Both the position numbers and the translations under genes were made by a program. Source: Lutraria lutraria (Eukaryota > Mollusca > Bivalvia > Venerida > Mactridae). Taken from it: a stretch of DNA of 64,000 bases. Positions 50,061 to 61,805 of the stretch are shown piece by piece (the first letter of the stretch is position 1; each line of letters begins with the position of its first letter). The DNA lies in contig OZ026842.1 of assembly GCA_964023205.1 (NCBI GenBank), forward strand, positions 8,339,407 to 8,403,406, in the 5' to 3' direction. The notes under the pieces are model-generated. The model was not told the DNA's origin and did not search any database. It saw only the letters and a program-made list of their open reading frames with translations.

Positions 50061-50290
50061 TAGGGCCGTGGTCGTGTGGATCCAATAGTTAATGTGTTTG
50101 ATTTGTAACCCGGAAATCTGGGTTCGATTCCCGGTTGTGACAGGCCGTACCCTTCCATATTTCTTTTTTGACAGTAATGTTGATTTTCCGACACATGTGG
50201 AGAAGTTACCGGTTCTTTGTTCCTTGTCTACTATTCATGGGAGGGTATAACCTGACACGACTGGGAATCGAACCCGGAAAGCCGGCTGAA
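50061..50290 (+). mobile_element. SINE family S2, 3'-truncated
   Basis: GGGCCGTGGTCGTGTGGATC head and GGGTTCGATTCCCGGTTGTG box B, then ACACATGTGGAGAAGTTACC and GGGAGGGTATAACC. Without the usual GGCGTTAAAC end. It abuts the possible exon at 49752-50042. Confidence 0.75.
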
Positions 50291-50455
50291 TTATGTCTGG
50301 GTAAAGAAGAATATTATTGGGACAAAACTTTTTTTTATTTCAGTTTCAGTTCATGATATATTGTTTGTTTAAGACAATAAAACCACCAAATAAAAATCAC
50401 CTAAAAAAGAAAGGTCGAAGTTTTGAGATGTCTCTTATAATATCAAGGGAAGACA

Positions 50456-50653
50456 TACAGTCAAACCTGTGTTAGCGGTCACCTTGAATAAAGGTCAACC
50501 CGTGAATAAGGAGCCATTCTTTTTAAAAAAAAACGGAATTGATTAAATTCTGTATTTACAACAAAATGTCCTCCGAATATAAGCCAGCTTTCACTATAGA
50601 CCACAAGTTGTCTTCCTTCCCAAGAATGGCATTTGTTTACAGGTTTGACTGTA
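50456..50653. mobile_element. MITE family 1, best-preserved ends
   Basis: TACAGTCAAACCTGTGTTAG and TTACAGGTTTGACTGTA are nearly perfect inverted ends. The element abuts the promoter-like cluster at 50675-50712. Confidence 0.8.
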
Positions 50654-50674
50654 TTGAAACATATTGAAAACCGG

Positions 50675-50712
50675 TTTATAAAGAATTGTCGTCACGTGGT
50701 GCGCGTCACGTG
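50675..50712 (-). promoter_or_regulatory. promoter-like cluster: two CACGTG boxes and TATAAA
   Basis: On the minus strand, two CACGTG E-boxes (50707-50712, 50693-50698) embedded in overlapping CACGTCACGTGACG sequence are followed by TATAAA (50675-50680). That order would put a start near 50.65 kb, at the edge of a MITE and upstream of the GPI-protein gene. No coding first exon with a signal peptide is visible downstream, so the link to that gene is only positional. Confidence 0.3.
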
Positions 50713-51027
50713 ACGTGGCGTTTATGCAATCATTTAATACGAACTTCTATTTATAGTCAAATTTTAAATTTCACTAGGCCGGTTCGTTTGGTCAAACGTA
50801 AGAACTGCCGGAAGAGGCAGGGCTCTTCTGAACAGTTCGATTATAGTCATCTTCTAATTTTAAAAGCTCTTCTATCTATTCCACCATGATATATATCAAC
50901 GATGATATACGACAGTTCATAAAACCACGAATTGCGTTCGATTGGGTTTCTCTCCTAAGCTGTTCTAGCCATCTTATTCTTTTCTTTAATACGACAGTCC
51001 AATCGAAACGTCCTACTGTATTGTGTA

Positions 51028-51091
51028 GTCTGGTTCCCGTCCCCAATCTTACAGTATTGCAATTTTGTAAGATTATGGACGGGAACCAGAC
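51028..51091. other. long hairpin (about 24-bp stem)
   Basis: The left arm GTCTGGTTCCCGTCC with AATCTTACA pairs with TGTAAGATT and GGACGGGAACCAGAC, broken by a 2-nt internal bulge, around a loop of about 11 nt. The size suits a small-RNA precursor or a tiny palindromic element; expression cannot be judged here. Confidence 0.6.
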
Positions 51092-51429
51092 GATATGAAG
51101 CGTATGTGAAGCGTTTCGTATATATGAAAACCGGTACTGCCACATTCCTTTAAACACGAATAATTTAAATGGTCCACTGATGCGTGAGCATAAATAAATG
51201 TACGACCGTAATGTAGTCACATAGTTGGTGCGTAAATTAAAAAAAATCAATTTACAAGATATTTTCTCTTGAAATTACTTGTTTGATACGTTTTTCCTCC
51301 ATATACATATTGGTATTCTGTGTAAATTAATTCTTTTGGTTTGAGACACATTTTTTATGACTCGAATTTTGTTTTATTTTCAGTCACAAGCGAACAGTTA
51401 GAAGATACAAATGTATAGTGTATGTAGCA

Positions 51430-51616
51430 ACGTTAAATGTCGCATCGACGCTAAATGTCGCATTTGACGTTATATGTCGCAAGGCTGACGTTAAATGTCA
51501 CAACCAACGCTAAATGTCGTAAAACCTCCTGACGCTATATGTCGCATCTGTAACGCCAAAAGTCGCAACAAATAGTACTGACGCTATTTGTCGCAACATC
51601 AACGCTAAATGTCGCA
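51430..51616 (+). repeat. nine-unit irregular array of a 15-bp motif
   Basis: The motif ACGCTAAATGTCGCA and close variants start at 51430, 51448, 51467, 51488, 51507, 51532, 51553, 51581 and 51602. Spacing is 18-28 bp with unrelated sequence between. Variation falls in the middle (TAAATG, TATATG, TATTTG, CAAAAG), while the outer ACG and GTCGCA are kept. Irregular spacing differs from a slippage-made minisatellite and would fit a cluster of binding sites, though a decayed minisatellite is possible. Confidence 0.8.
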
Positions 51617-51785
51617 CTCCTTTATCAATCTCTATAATGTTGAGTTATCGTTACCGCTACGCTCCCAAATGACTGTTCATTCGTTCATTTTAATGTATAG
51701 TATATCCCCCCAAGTTAATCACATTTGCTCGTTTTGATTGGGGATCTTATTTTCTATCTTGGCATTTATTATATATCGCCGTTGC

Positions 51786-51812
51786 CTGTGTGTGCATGTG
51801 TGTGTGTGTTGA
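51786..51812. repeat. (TG)n microsatellite
   Basis: TGTGTGTGCATGTGTGTGTG, with one interruption. Confidence 0.85.
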
Positions 51813-52803
51813 CAGAACAGGGTGTGATGGCCAAGAGGTAGAGTAACGAGGAGTGATTGCCCGGTGGTAGACTATTCACCTTTAGAAAGGAAGGTCCTAC
51901 CAGTTTATTGACGGACATCTATGATCAAAGTTTAATTCATGTTCTTAAAGAAAAACACCTTATTAATATTCTTAACCGTCTACAACAAATTGACCATCTT
52001 GTTTAATCATTGAATATTCTTATAGTGTTCTCAATGATTTACATCTTTCTTAAATTAAGATTCTACATACAAATTTATATTGTTTCTGTTCATTTTTCAT
52101 GTGTTATACTGTGTGCGTTAAAATGTGGTTAATTACTCGTGTAAGCATCTTATAATTACATAGTAAGGTGAATGGACGTAGGACAAAAGCCCCTTCACTT
52201 TTTATTGTATGGTCAAACGGTCTCAAACCCCATATTTAGAATGGAGAGAAACCCCCTAAATCATTTGTTTTAGTAGACAAAACATCATAAATACTTGATT
52301 GCTATTATGGTCAGGTATGAACACAGAACAGAATACAATTCCATAATTCCTGCCTTATTGTTTTAGCTTTTAGTATTCCATTGGGCTGTCCATTGTTTGC
52401 ATTAACCATCAGCTATGTGCAAGATATTAGCACAAATGAATTTTGTCATATAATACAGAAAAGTATAAAAAAGTAGACTCGCGATAGGACAAGCCGTGCC
52501 AAAATAGTATGTTTTAAAGATATGAGATTCTTTCTTCGTTAATGTACAATTAATTGTAAATTAAAAAGATAAGGAATAATGTTAAAGAAAGTGTAAACGT
52601 CATTATTAACAAAATGCCTTGTTTAATTTTTCATGCACGTATTGTTTTGTCCTCGTAACTGTATAAAACTCTAAACATATACTCCATATAAATCTCTTAT
52701 TATTTTGTTTCTCTTTGATGTTCCTTTACCAGCTGATTCAACCCGATATGTATCACGTGCTATTTATTATAAATTCACTTTTTAATTTTCTAACATTTAC
52801 CAC

Positions 52804-52983
52804 TACAGTGTAACCTTTCTAAAGCAACACCCATTGGTAGTAGCAAAATTATGTTGTTGTTCTGAGGTTGTTGCTCAAGAGAGGTTAAATTAATTGCTAA
52901 ATCGTGCCGTGGGAAAAAATCACGCTGTTGTTGAAGGGAGGTTGTTGCTTATAGGAGGGCCGCTCTGGAGAGGTTGTACTGTA
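52804..52983. mobile_element. MITE family 2, full-length
   Basis: TACAGTGTAACCTTTCTAAA at the left and GGAGAGGTTGTACTGTA at the right, with the family interior CTGTTGTTGAAGGGAGG. The open frame at 52894-53145 starts inside it. Confidence 0.8.
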
Positions 52984-53403
52984 TTAATAAATTACAACTT
53001 TTTACTTTTAAATGCGACTGCCAGGCCGAAATATTTTCAAAATTCTCGCATACAACATTGCGTGCATGCAATGGTCAATAAACTTTTTCGGTTTATGATA
53101 TACGTTATTCTCTTATTATTTATTTGTTATCTGGGTGTTTGGTAACGCCTTTGCGGGCTTAAAACACCATCAACAAAGGAGGAAATGATCACGCAGCATT
53201 TTGTATCTTAAAGGAGATGAGTACAATAACTCTGTGTAATCAATTGGAATAAATGTATTTCATGAAAACAATTTAAAACCAGCGTTCTACGTTCTATGAT
53301 GTCTGTCGCGGTGTAAAACTGGGCCTGTATTCATAAAGCTCCTTTAATTTAACTTATAAAGGAATTTCCTTAAGTTGTATAAATTTCTTTAGGTAAGGAA
53401 ATT

Positions 53404-53428
53404 GCTAGGTAGGTAGGTAGGTAGGTAT
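53404..53428. repeat. (TAGG)n microsatellite
   Basis: Six units of TAGG, followed by TATTTTATTCAATTCAATTC. Confidence 0.9.
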
Positions 53429-53869
53429 TTTATTCAATTCAATTCAAAAGACTTTAAAGGCCACAAGGACATACATAGCACAATGCAAACAGTATGACAC
53501 AACACAATGATATACATAATATAAGTAATGTATGATATTATATCAAATAAATGATTACATTTGACAATATTATGGAGAAGATCAGAATATAACGTAGACT
53601 GATCATAATTATTCTTTTTTTTAAGTATAGAATATTATATTGTAATTCCATTCAACTCAATTATTGAACTTACAGTTTTGACTATACACTCATTAGTTAA
53701 ATCATACTAATAGTTACAGGGTTTTTGATATATGTGTTTACAGTACAATATTTCTTAAAAAGTGAAACTTACAAATATCTATTACGAGATAGCAATTGAA
53801 ACAGTAATACATAATACATATATATATATATTCGCATAAATATAGACAATGTAAACAATTTTAATGTGT

Positions 53870-54059
53870 GTGAAGTTGGCGGCCTAGCGGCCTAGCGGCC
53901 TGGCGGCGTGAAGTTGGCGGCCTAGCGGCCTAGCGGCCTGGCGGCGTGAAGTTGGCGGCCTGGCGGCCTAGCGGCCTGGCGGCGTGAAGTTGGCGGCCTG
54001 GCGGCCTAGCGGCCTAGCGGCGTGAAGTTGGCGGCCTGGCGGCCTAGCGGCCTAAAATT
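53870..54059. repeat. 38-bp GC-rich tandem repeat, outer edge of the left satellite arm
   Basis: Five copies of a 38-bp unit start at 53870, 53908, 53946, 53984 and 54022. Each begins GTGAAGTTGG and continues as 9-bp steps of GGCCTAGCG or GGCCTGGCG. The same 9-bp steps form the hairpin part of the adjoining 306-bp satellite, so this looks like an amplified satellite fragment. It marks the left edge of the inverted structure. Confidence 0.9.
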
Positions 54060-56760
54060 TTATACTCCCAATCGCCCAGAAATGCATCAGAATCACGTTC
54101 TATAAGCATTAGAAACTATTTTGGATGGAAAAAGTCGCAAAAAATCACTTTAACATAGGTATGAAATTTCGCCGAAAACTTAGTTTTTTCACCGACCCAA
54201 AATATTAAACACCCAATCACTCAGAAATGTATCAGAATCACATTCTACATGCATTAGAAACGATTTCTGACGGAAAAAGTCGCAAAAATCACTTTTTCAT
54301 AGTTACGCCGCTAGGCCGCTAGGCCGCCAACTTCACGTTTTCAGCGGCCTAGCGGCCTAGAATTTTATACCCCCAATCGCCCAGAAATGCATCAGAATCA
54401 CGTTCTATAAGCATTAGAAACTATTTTGGATGGAAAAAGTCGCAAAAAATCACTTTAACGTAGGTATGAAATTTCGCCGTAAACTTAGTTTGTTCACCGA
54501 CCCAAAATATTAAACACCCAATCACTCAGAAATGTATCAGAATCACATTCTACATGCATTAGAAACGATTTTGGACGGAAAAAGTCGCAAAAAATCACTT
54601 TTTCATAGTTACGCCGCTAGGCCGCTAGGCCGCCAACTTCACGTTTTCAGCGGCCTAGCGGCCTAGAATTTTATACCCCCAATCGCCCAGAAATGCATCA
54701 GAATCACGTTCTATAAGCATTAGAAACTATTTTGGATGGAAAAAGTCGCAAAAAATCACTTTAACGTAGGTATGAAATTTCGCCGTAAACTTAGTTTGTT
54801 CACCGACCCAAAATATTAAACACCCAATCACTCAGAAATGTATCAGAATCACATTCTACATGCATTAGAAACGATTTTGGACGGAAAAAGTCGCAAAAAA
54901 TCACTTTTTCATAGTTACGCCGCTAGGCCGCTAGGCCGCCAACTTCACGTTTTCAGCGGCCTAGCGGCCTAGAATTTTATACTCCCAATCGCCCAGAAAT
55001 GCATCAGAATCACGTTCTATAAGCATTAGAAACTATTTTGAATGGAAAAAGTCGCAAAAAATCACTTTAACGTAGGTACGAAATTTCGCCGAAAACTTAG
55101 TTTTTTCACCGACCCAAAATATTAAACACCCAATCGCTCAGAAATGTATCAGAATCACATTCTACATGCATTAGAAACTATTTTGGACGGAAAAAGTCGC
55201 AAAAAAATCACTTTTTCATAGTTACGCCGCTAGGCCGCTAGGCCGCCAACTTCACGTTTTCAGCGGCCTAGCGGCCTAGAATTTTATACTCCCAATCGCC
55301 CAGAAATGCATCAGTATCACGTTCTATAAGCATTAGAAACTATTTTGGATGGAAAAAGTCGCAAAAAATCACTTTAACATAGGTATGAAATTTCGCCGAA
55401 AACTTAGTTTTTTCACCGACCCAAAATATTAAACACCCAATCGCTCAGAAATGTATCAGAATCACATTCTACATGCATTAGAAACGATTTTGGACGGAAA
55501 AAGTCGCAAAAAATCACTTTTTCATAGTTACGCCGCTAGGCCGCTAGGCCGCCAACTTCACGTTTTCAGCGGCCTAGCGGCCTAGAATTTTATACCCCCA
55601 ATCGCCCAGAAATGCATCAAAATCACGTTCTATAAGCATTAGAAACTATTTTGGATGGAAAAAGTCGCAAAAAATCACTTTAACGTAGGTATGAAATTTC
55701 GCCGAAAACTTAGTTTTTTCACCGACCCAAAATATTAAACACCCAATCACTCAGAAATGAATCAGAATCACATTCTACATGCATTAGAAACGATTTTGGA
55801 CGAAAAAAGTCGCAAAAATTCACTTTTTCATAGTTACGCCGCTAGGCCGCCAACTTCACGTTTTCAGCGGCCTAGCGGCCTAGAATTTTATACTCCCAAT
55901 CGCCCAGAAATGCATCAGAATCACGTTCTATAAGCATTAGAAACTATTTTGAATGGAAAAAGTCGCAAAAAATCACTTTAACGTAGGTATGAAATTTCGC
56001 CGAAAACTTAGTTTTTTCACCGACCCAAAATATTAAACACCCAATCACTCAGAAATGTATCAGAATCACATTCTACATGCATTAGAAACTATTTTGGACG
56101 GAAAAAGTCGCAAAAAATCACTTTTTCATAGTTACGCCGTTAGGCCGCTAGGCCGCCAACTTCACGTTTTCAGCGGCCTAGCGGCCTAGAATTTTATACC
56201 CCCAATCGCCCAGAAATGCATCAGAATCACGTTCTATAAGCATTAGAAACTATTTTGGATGGAAAAGTCGCAAAAAATCACTTTAACATAGGTATGAAAT
56301 TTCGCCGAAAACTTAGTTTTTTCACCGACCCAAAATATTAAACACCCAATCACTCAGAAATGTATCAGAATCACATTCTACATGCATTAGAAACGATTTT
56401 GGACGGAAAAAGTCGCAAAAAATCACTTTTTCATCGTTACGCCGCTAGGCCGCTAGGCCGCCAACTTCACGTTTTCAGCGGCCTAGCGGCCTAGAATTTT
56501 ATACCCCCAATCGCTCAGAAATGCATCAGAATCACGTTCTATAAGCATTAGAAACTATTTTGGATGGAAAAAGTCGCAAAAAAATCACTTTATCGTAGGT
56601 ACGCAATTTCGCCGAAAACTTAGTTTTTTTCACCGACCCGAAATATTAAACACCCAATCACTCAGAAATGTATCAGAATCATGTTCTACAAGCATAAGAA
56701 ACTATTTTGGATGGAGAAGTCGCAAAAAACACTCTCACGGCATCATAATTACGCCGCTAG
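54054..56760 (+). repeat. 306-bp satellite array, left arm (nine units)
   Basis: Units start with AATTTTATAC at 54054, 54361, 54667, 54973, 55280, 55586, 55884, 56190 and 56495, a period of about 306 bp (one is 298, short by a 9-bp step). Each unit is a dimer. The two halves share GTATCAGAATCAC- and GAAAAAGTCGCAAAAAATCA-type blocks but differ elsewhere. Each unit also has a hairpin: CTAGGCCGCTAGGCCGC, a spacer containing AACTTCACGTTTT, then the reverse complement. Units are very similar, so homogenisation is recent. The last unit decays near 56.7 kb. Confidence 0.95.
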
Positions 56761-56764
56761 GCCA

Positions 56765-57075
56765 CTAACTTCCCTTCTTTCGGCGCGTATACTCAAGCAA
56801 TCATCGAGCGGTTTAATATATATTGTAGAAACTTGTTTTACCATTAATGGTAAAGAAGCAAGTTTATTTAAACTAAATCATTCTTATACAATATCGAAAG
56901 CAGAATCGGGACAGATGAGTGTGTGAACTAAAACATATAATTTATAATCCAAAAATCAACTTTAACCACGGCGATAGCGACACTTCTCTATTATTTTAGT
57001 TTCCGAAACGCAGTTTTTACGTGTTTTTTTGTCTAGACTACTGGTAAATAAACTAAGTTGATGCAGAAACTTTTT
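56765..57075 (+). repeat. inner flank of the left satellite arm (inverted copy at 61.54 kb)
   Basis: A non-tandem segment of about 300 bp on the inner side of the left array. It matches the reverse complement of 61540-61805 along nearly its full length, including a 14-bp palindrome TACCATTAATGGTA (56839-56852; 61739-61752) and the block GGGACAGATGAGTGTGTGAA. Its presence in both arms shows that the inverted repeat is more than two arrays that happen to face each other. Confidence 0.9.
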
Positions 57076-57370
57076 TGGAAGGGAAAAGTCGCAAAAAAAA
57101 CACTTCACCATACTGGTACGCCATTACGCCGAAAACTTCACCTTTTTAGCTATCTGGAATATTATACACACAATCGTCAAAAAATGTATCAGATTCACGT
57201 TCTACAAGCAAGGGAAAAGTCGCAAAAAATACTCTCGCGGCAACAAAGTTACGCCGCAAGGCCACTAGCACCCTTCTTTCGGCGACCCGGATTATTAAAC
57301 ACCCAATCACTCCGAAGTGTATCAGAATCACTTTCTACAAGCTTTAGAAACTATTTTTGAAGTGAGAGTC
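57062..57370 (+). repeat. diverged satellite half-units at the inner edge of the left arm
   Basis: Decayed versions of the satellite half-unit: GGGAAAAGTCGC, ACGCCGAAAACTTCA, AACACCCAATCACTC and GTATCAGAATCAC occur in order with indels. No equivalent is seen at the inner edge of the right arm, so the arms are not symmetrical here. Confidence 0.8.
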
Positions 57371-58656
57371 GCAAAATGGTCACGTGTATGTGTACGTGAA
57401 CGAAGATAAAAGATTTATCATTCAGTAAGTGTTCTGAATACGTGAATAGGTACACTAATTTCGTGCCAAAGAAGAAATCGTTATGTTAATACATGCTTAT
57501 GCTTCAGACAAAATAGAACGTATAAGAAAATCAAAGTACTGAATGTAGTGTCGGAACTCGATTTTTTCATATGAGACTAGTCACTGGTGTTGCTCGCAAC
57601 ACAACAATGACTGTTAGGAGAAATCCTAAATTAGGAACTGTACAGTTGATGGATATTCATGCTTAGGAATTAACATACACAATCTCAATATTGCCATCTA
57701 TTTATGTACATATTCTGATATTCATATGCTAAATTCCATCAACCTAGCATGATGGTTATCTAAGTTATCAGATGTTTTGAGTTATTATGTAGCCCATTAC
57801 CCAGCCTATACTTTTCCGAATTCATCGGTACTAAAATGAGCATTGTTACCGTCGTATTTACTGATTTAATACATACCGGAAAGCTCTTCAATACGCCCCA
57901 TTTTAATACTATATCTTGATTATGGCCACATATCACTTTAAATGCATACTTCAGTGTTAGAAACGAATTAAAATCGACCTAGTGATAATCTGGTTTTGAA
58001 GAGTTTTTTTTTATTTTCCATGTTTTTAGTTCCATACACGGAACAAAATTGCTATCGATAATAGAAATGAACTGACATAAACCACTATCGATTGATTAAT
58101 CGTAGTTTAGGATTTTTTCAGAAAATCTATATAGTTGGTGTGAATTATATTCAAACTATATGTCATGATGTTGGACTATATGACAGGTTTTGAAGTGAAA
58201 GTAAAAGTTTATTGTAAAAAATTATAGATATTCGGAAACTAGCCGGTATACGGCGATATTTGCCGATCGCGCTACGGAATATACCGACATCGCACGATTT
58301 CATTAGTTCCATTACGATCCTTCTGTTTTAACAATTGCAAACTTCACAATAACTAAGTAAACAGTAGATTTGATTGTTAGTACAATCTGATTATTTGATG
58401 AAGCTGACGATTAACTATCACGTATGTTTACAAAATGACGACTTTATGAATGAATAAGGAAGGGTTTCTCATTATTAGGGCATTACTGAAATTAAGTAAT
58501 TGTTCTGTCTTAAATATTATATAGATGCATTTTGTTATATCCATGTAATAGAATATAATGAGATCTTATTGAATCATGCCATTTACATTTAAATAAAAAA
58601 TGCGTTTCGTCTATGAAGTATGATTCCAAAAGCTGAGAGCTCTAACTTTGATAGGT

Positions 58657-58778
58657 TTTACAGTTTGTCCTAATTTCTCGTCCAATGAAATCTCCGCATT
58701 TCATTTGATATTTGAAAAATAGATCGAAAATACGTCACTTATCTTTCTGTATATACAGAAATTAAGACAAACTGTAAA
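58657..58778. mobile_element. MITE-like element with 22-bp terminal inverted repeats
   Basis: Starts TTTACAGTTTGTCCTAATTT and ends with its near-perfect reverse complement (one mismatch in 22). The interior (CGTCCAATGAAATCTCCGCA) resembles 43030-43060, where the sequence has decayed. Length 122 bp, with no coding. Confidence 0.8.
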
Positions 58779-60369
58779 TCAATTATCGTTCATAATTTGA
58801 ATTTTATGCGACATATCACTGCGCTCCGCTCCGCGTCGCTTGTAATATATCCCATACAATTCAAAACATGAACGATAACTAATACATATATGATTATATT
58901 ATAAACAATACATTAAAAGAAATAAACAAATTGATTAAATATATAGGGTCGTGATATTCAAATCCAAAACATACACATAAAGGGAGTCTATTGACCGTAA
59001 AGCGTTAGTTAGATGTCGGAGAAGAGAATAAGCGGTGCATTTTGTAAATGCAAAACAAAATTAGCCTTTGACAGACGACCCTTATACGTTCGACCTGCAC
59101 GATCCATGGTCATATATTTATTTTATCTGAAATGATATATGATGTTCATGACTGCGTTTAAATATAGATGTATGATCTTGTAAACATATTTTTTTCTCAT
59201 AAACCTATTTCAATGGGCGTCATACTCATACAAGTACATGTATTTATAAAACAATTGCATTTAAATCTGAACAGTTAAATATGTCAAATTAACGGGTCGA
59301 TTTGTATTAGATTTAAGAAAAGATAGCTGAAATAAGTTATGTTTGAAAAGTAAGACACATAATGCCTTGGAATAGACTAGAAGATGTTTAGCTTCTGAGT
59401 GTTGCAGCATACTACTACTGTCGATCACAAAGCTGAATCAAGCTTTGACATTTTTATGCATTATTTTTGTTACAGCGGATAGACTTAATTAATATCATCT
59501 ACCAATCTATACGTATCTTTTTAATTATTTTGAATTCTTGGATTCTCCGACACTTCTGTGTTTGAAAAGGACACATATCAATTCCTTCTAAGTCCAGGGT
59601 ACAATGCGTAGAATTGGTAGATATTTCAAAATAATTTAAATATTTTTAACATATCATAACTTTTATTTGCACAATGGCACGAAGCTTGTAATGTAATCAT
59701 TGCGGTATGTTGAAAATCTATTTTCATTCAGCATATAAATTTGACAAAATTAGATATCTTCTCCGAACTTTTTGATGTTTTTTAAAGCTACACCTAAGAT
59801 TGTTTGAGCCATTGTACAGCTACTATATAAGTGACCCCCAAAGAAAATCCGCATGAGGATCCTAATCAGATTAATCCTGTCTTTACACTTACCTTAGTGT
59901 CTGTAGACTTGATACCTAGTGATATAACAGGGCATGTAGTTTTATCGAATAAAACTACTTGAAGAGGGTCATAAATTTCATTGAATTTTACTGATAATAA
60001 GTTAATGGAAAACTCACTGTTGTTTTTATAATATTTTTATATTATTTATATTATATTTTATTTATTATACATTTAATATATATTAATGAATTTTAACCTT
60101 TTAATATCCATAACCAGATTATGTTAGAAGTCTTCATAATATACTAAAAATACAACTGAACGCTTCTTCTATTTCTAAAATCAAATCATTCTATGTATAT
60201 ATGAAATTATTTTTACAAGATTCTTTAAAATAACTTGCATATACCAGTCCTGCTTGAGAAAATATATTGATTAGAATATTAAATTTCACATGTTGTGTGA
60301 AAATGCGTTTGTATTATGTTTACAAAATGAACTGATTGTTATTTGTCAAACTCTGCATCCAGACGTAAC

Positions 60370-60670
60370 TAATACATACTTCCCACATCTACAATATCTA
60401 CCTCCCTTGGCGGCCATCTTGAAAGGCTAATTTGACAAGCATTGACAGGAGATATTTATATTTTTGTGATACTAAATATGGGTTATTCATAAGTGACAAT
60501 CACATTTTCGTAATATGATATGCTTATGGGTTTCAAACTTAATATTCTGTACATTGAGTTGTTTAGTAACTACTTTTTTCTATTAAACACATAAGCAAGT
60601 TGACTTTCAAGATGACCGCCAATTCAAACCAAGGAAGGTAAATATTGTAGATGTGGGAAATATGTATTGG
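60370..60670. mobile_element. palindromic MITE with long inverted ends carrying AAGATGGCCGCC-like motif
   Basis: The left end AATACATACTTCCCACATCT, continuing to GGCGGCCATCTTGAAAG, is matched in reverse at the right end. The arms are about 55-75 nt and imperfect. A second copy lies at 43267-43553. The inverted ends contain a CAAGATGGC(C)GCC-like sequence similar to a YY1 site; whether it is bound is unknown. Confidence 0.75.
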
Positions 60671-60923
60671 TGTGCGACGCAAATATTTGCAAATGCCATT
60701 GGTTTTTTTAGTTATTAATTTCTTTAATCATATTATATGACCTGTCTTATTCTTAACATTTTGCATTTAACATGCACATATACGTCTTGTTTAAAAAAAT
60801 GTATCAAACAGGGAATCAATTTAAGTATCTATTCAGTAGCTATATATTAGCCATCTAATAACTGATTGTGTAATTAGAAGCCAGTCTATCAATGCCATTG
60901 TTATTGGCCTATCTACTGTGGAA

Positions 60924-60985
60924 TATGCGAGGGGTGATCCAGAAATTCGTAGATAGTACATGTTAATCACAAATAAATATACGTA
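60924..60985 (+). mobile_element. mariner-like terminal motif (remnant)
   Basis: GCGAGGGGTGATCCAGAAAT resembles the outer ends of Tc1/mariner elements. A related motif, ACGAGGGATGATCCAAAATA, is at 33500. No transposase frame is attached and the other end was not found. Confidence 0.35.
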
Positions 60986-61539
60986 ATAATGTTAAATTCC
61001 GATTCCGTCTGGCCATTAGCGGTTGAGAGATCTTACGTTGCACACGCGGTGAGTTACACGTGCTTACAACGTACTATCGTCTTGCGATTTTCACGTTATC
61101 GTATGAAGCCGTACTTGCATGTACTGTTTACGAACCGAATCCTTTCACACTCTGATGTTTTAAGTGCGTGCAAGTATGATGAACGTGAGTACTGGGGTAA
61201 ATCCGCAGCCGGTACTCACAACATTCGGATCGCCACGTTTATGCAAGTAGACAACACGCACTTGAAAGTATGGCGAGTTGGGACCGGCGCTTACTGAGCG
61301 CAAATAATTGTTCCAATGAATGAGATCTGCCCTACTTGAATCAGAGGTAGTGATGAATGACCACATAAGCTATTTCATTACCAAATCAACACATAAAGAT
61401 TTGAGCGGACTGGGATCGAACTCGTGATTACAGCATATAACATAATAAAAAAACGGAACATTTGTGCACGTTTATTCGCCGATTTCGAAATGTATGAGTT
61501 AAATACACATAATTCTCGGCTACGTACCTTGAAACGTTT

Positions 61540-61805
61540 CTGCATGAATTTATCAGTAGTCTAGCCAAAAAAAAACTAAAACCGGCGTTTCGGAAAACTA
61601 AAATAATAGAGAAGTGTCGCCGTGGTTAAAATTGATTTCTGGATGATAAATTATATGTCTAAGTTCACACACTCATCTGTCCCGATTTTACTTCCGATAT
61701 TGTATAAGAAGTATTTAGTTTAAATAAACTTGCTTCTCTACCATTAATGGTAAAATAACTTCTTACAATATATACTAAGCGCCGAAAGACGGAAAGTTAG
61801 TGGCC
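61540..61805 (-). repeat. inner flank of the right satellite arm
   Basis: Reverse-complement partner of 56765-57075, with many point differences and small indels. Ends at about 61.54 kb, after the block matching GATGCAGAAAC at the left arm. Confidence 0.9.

Larger units (their letters stand above)
57371..61539. other. spacer between the inverted satellite arms
   Basis: AT-rich DNA with no coding sequence I can support. It contains two MITE-like elements (58657-58778, 60370-60670), a GC-richer patch near 58.24-58.30 kb and a mariner-like terminal motif at 60924. The largest open frame (60989-61297, 102 codons) has no recognisable domain. No transposase is seen. Confidence 0.7.

Noticed and set aside
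50168..50356. 62-codon plus frame with a hydrophobic start
   Set aside because: It lies within the body of a SINE.
51430..51616. CRISPR-like array
   Set aside because: Repeats are 15 bp with degenerate centres, spacers are only 3-13 bp, and the genome is animal.
53440..53640. Possible 3' end of a non-LTR retrotransposon
   Set aside because: TTTATTCAATTCAATTCAAA looks familiar as a retroelement tail, but no reverse transcriptase fragment lies on either side.
56681..57360. Frames of 81 and 100 codons, and that at 61923-62201
   Set aside because: They lie in the satellite and its diverged copies; equivalent frames recur in inverted arms.
60989..61297. 102-codon frame next to a mariner-like end, possible transposase N-terminus
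   Set aside because: The peptide shows no helix-turn-helix or catalytic residues I can identify, and the frame lacks continuation.
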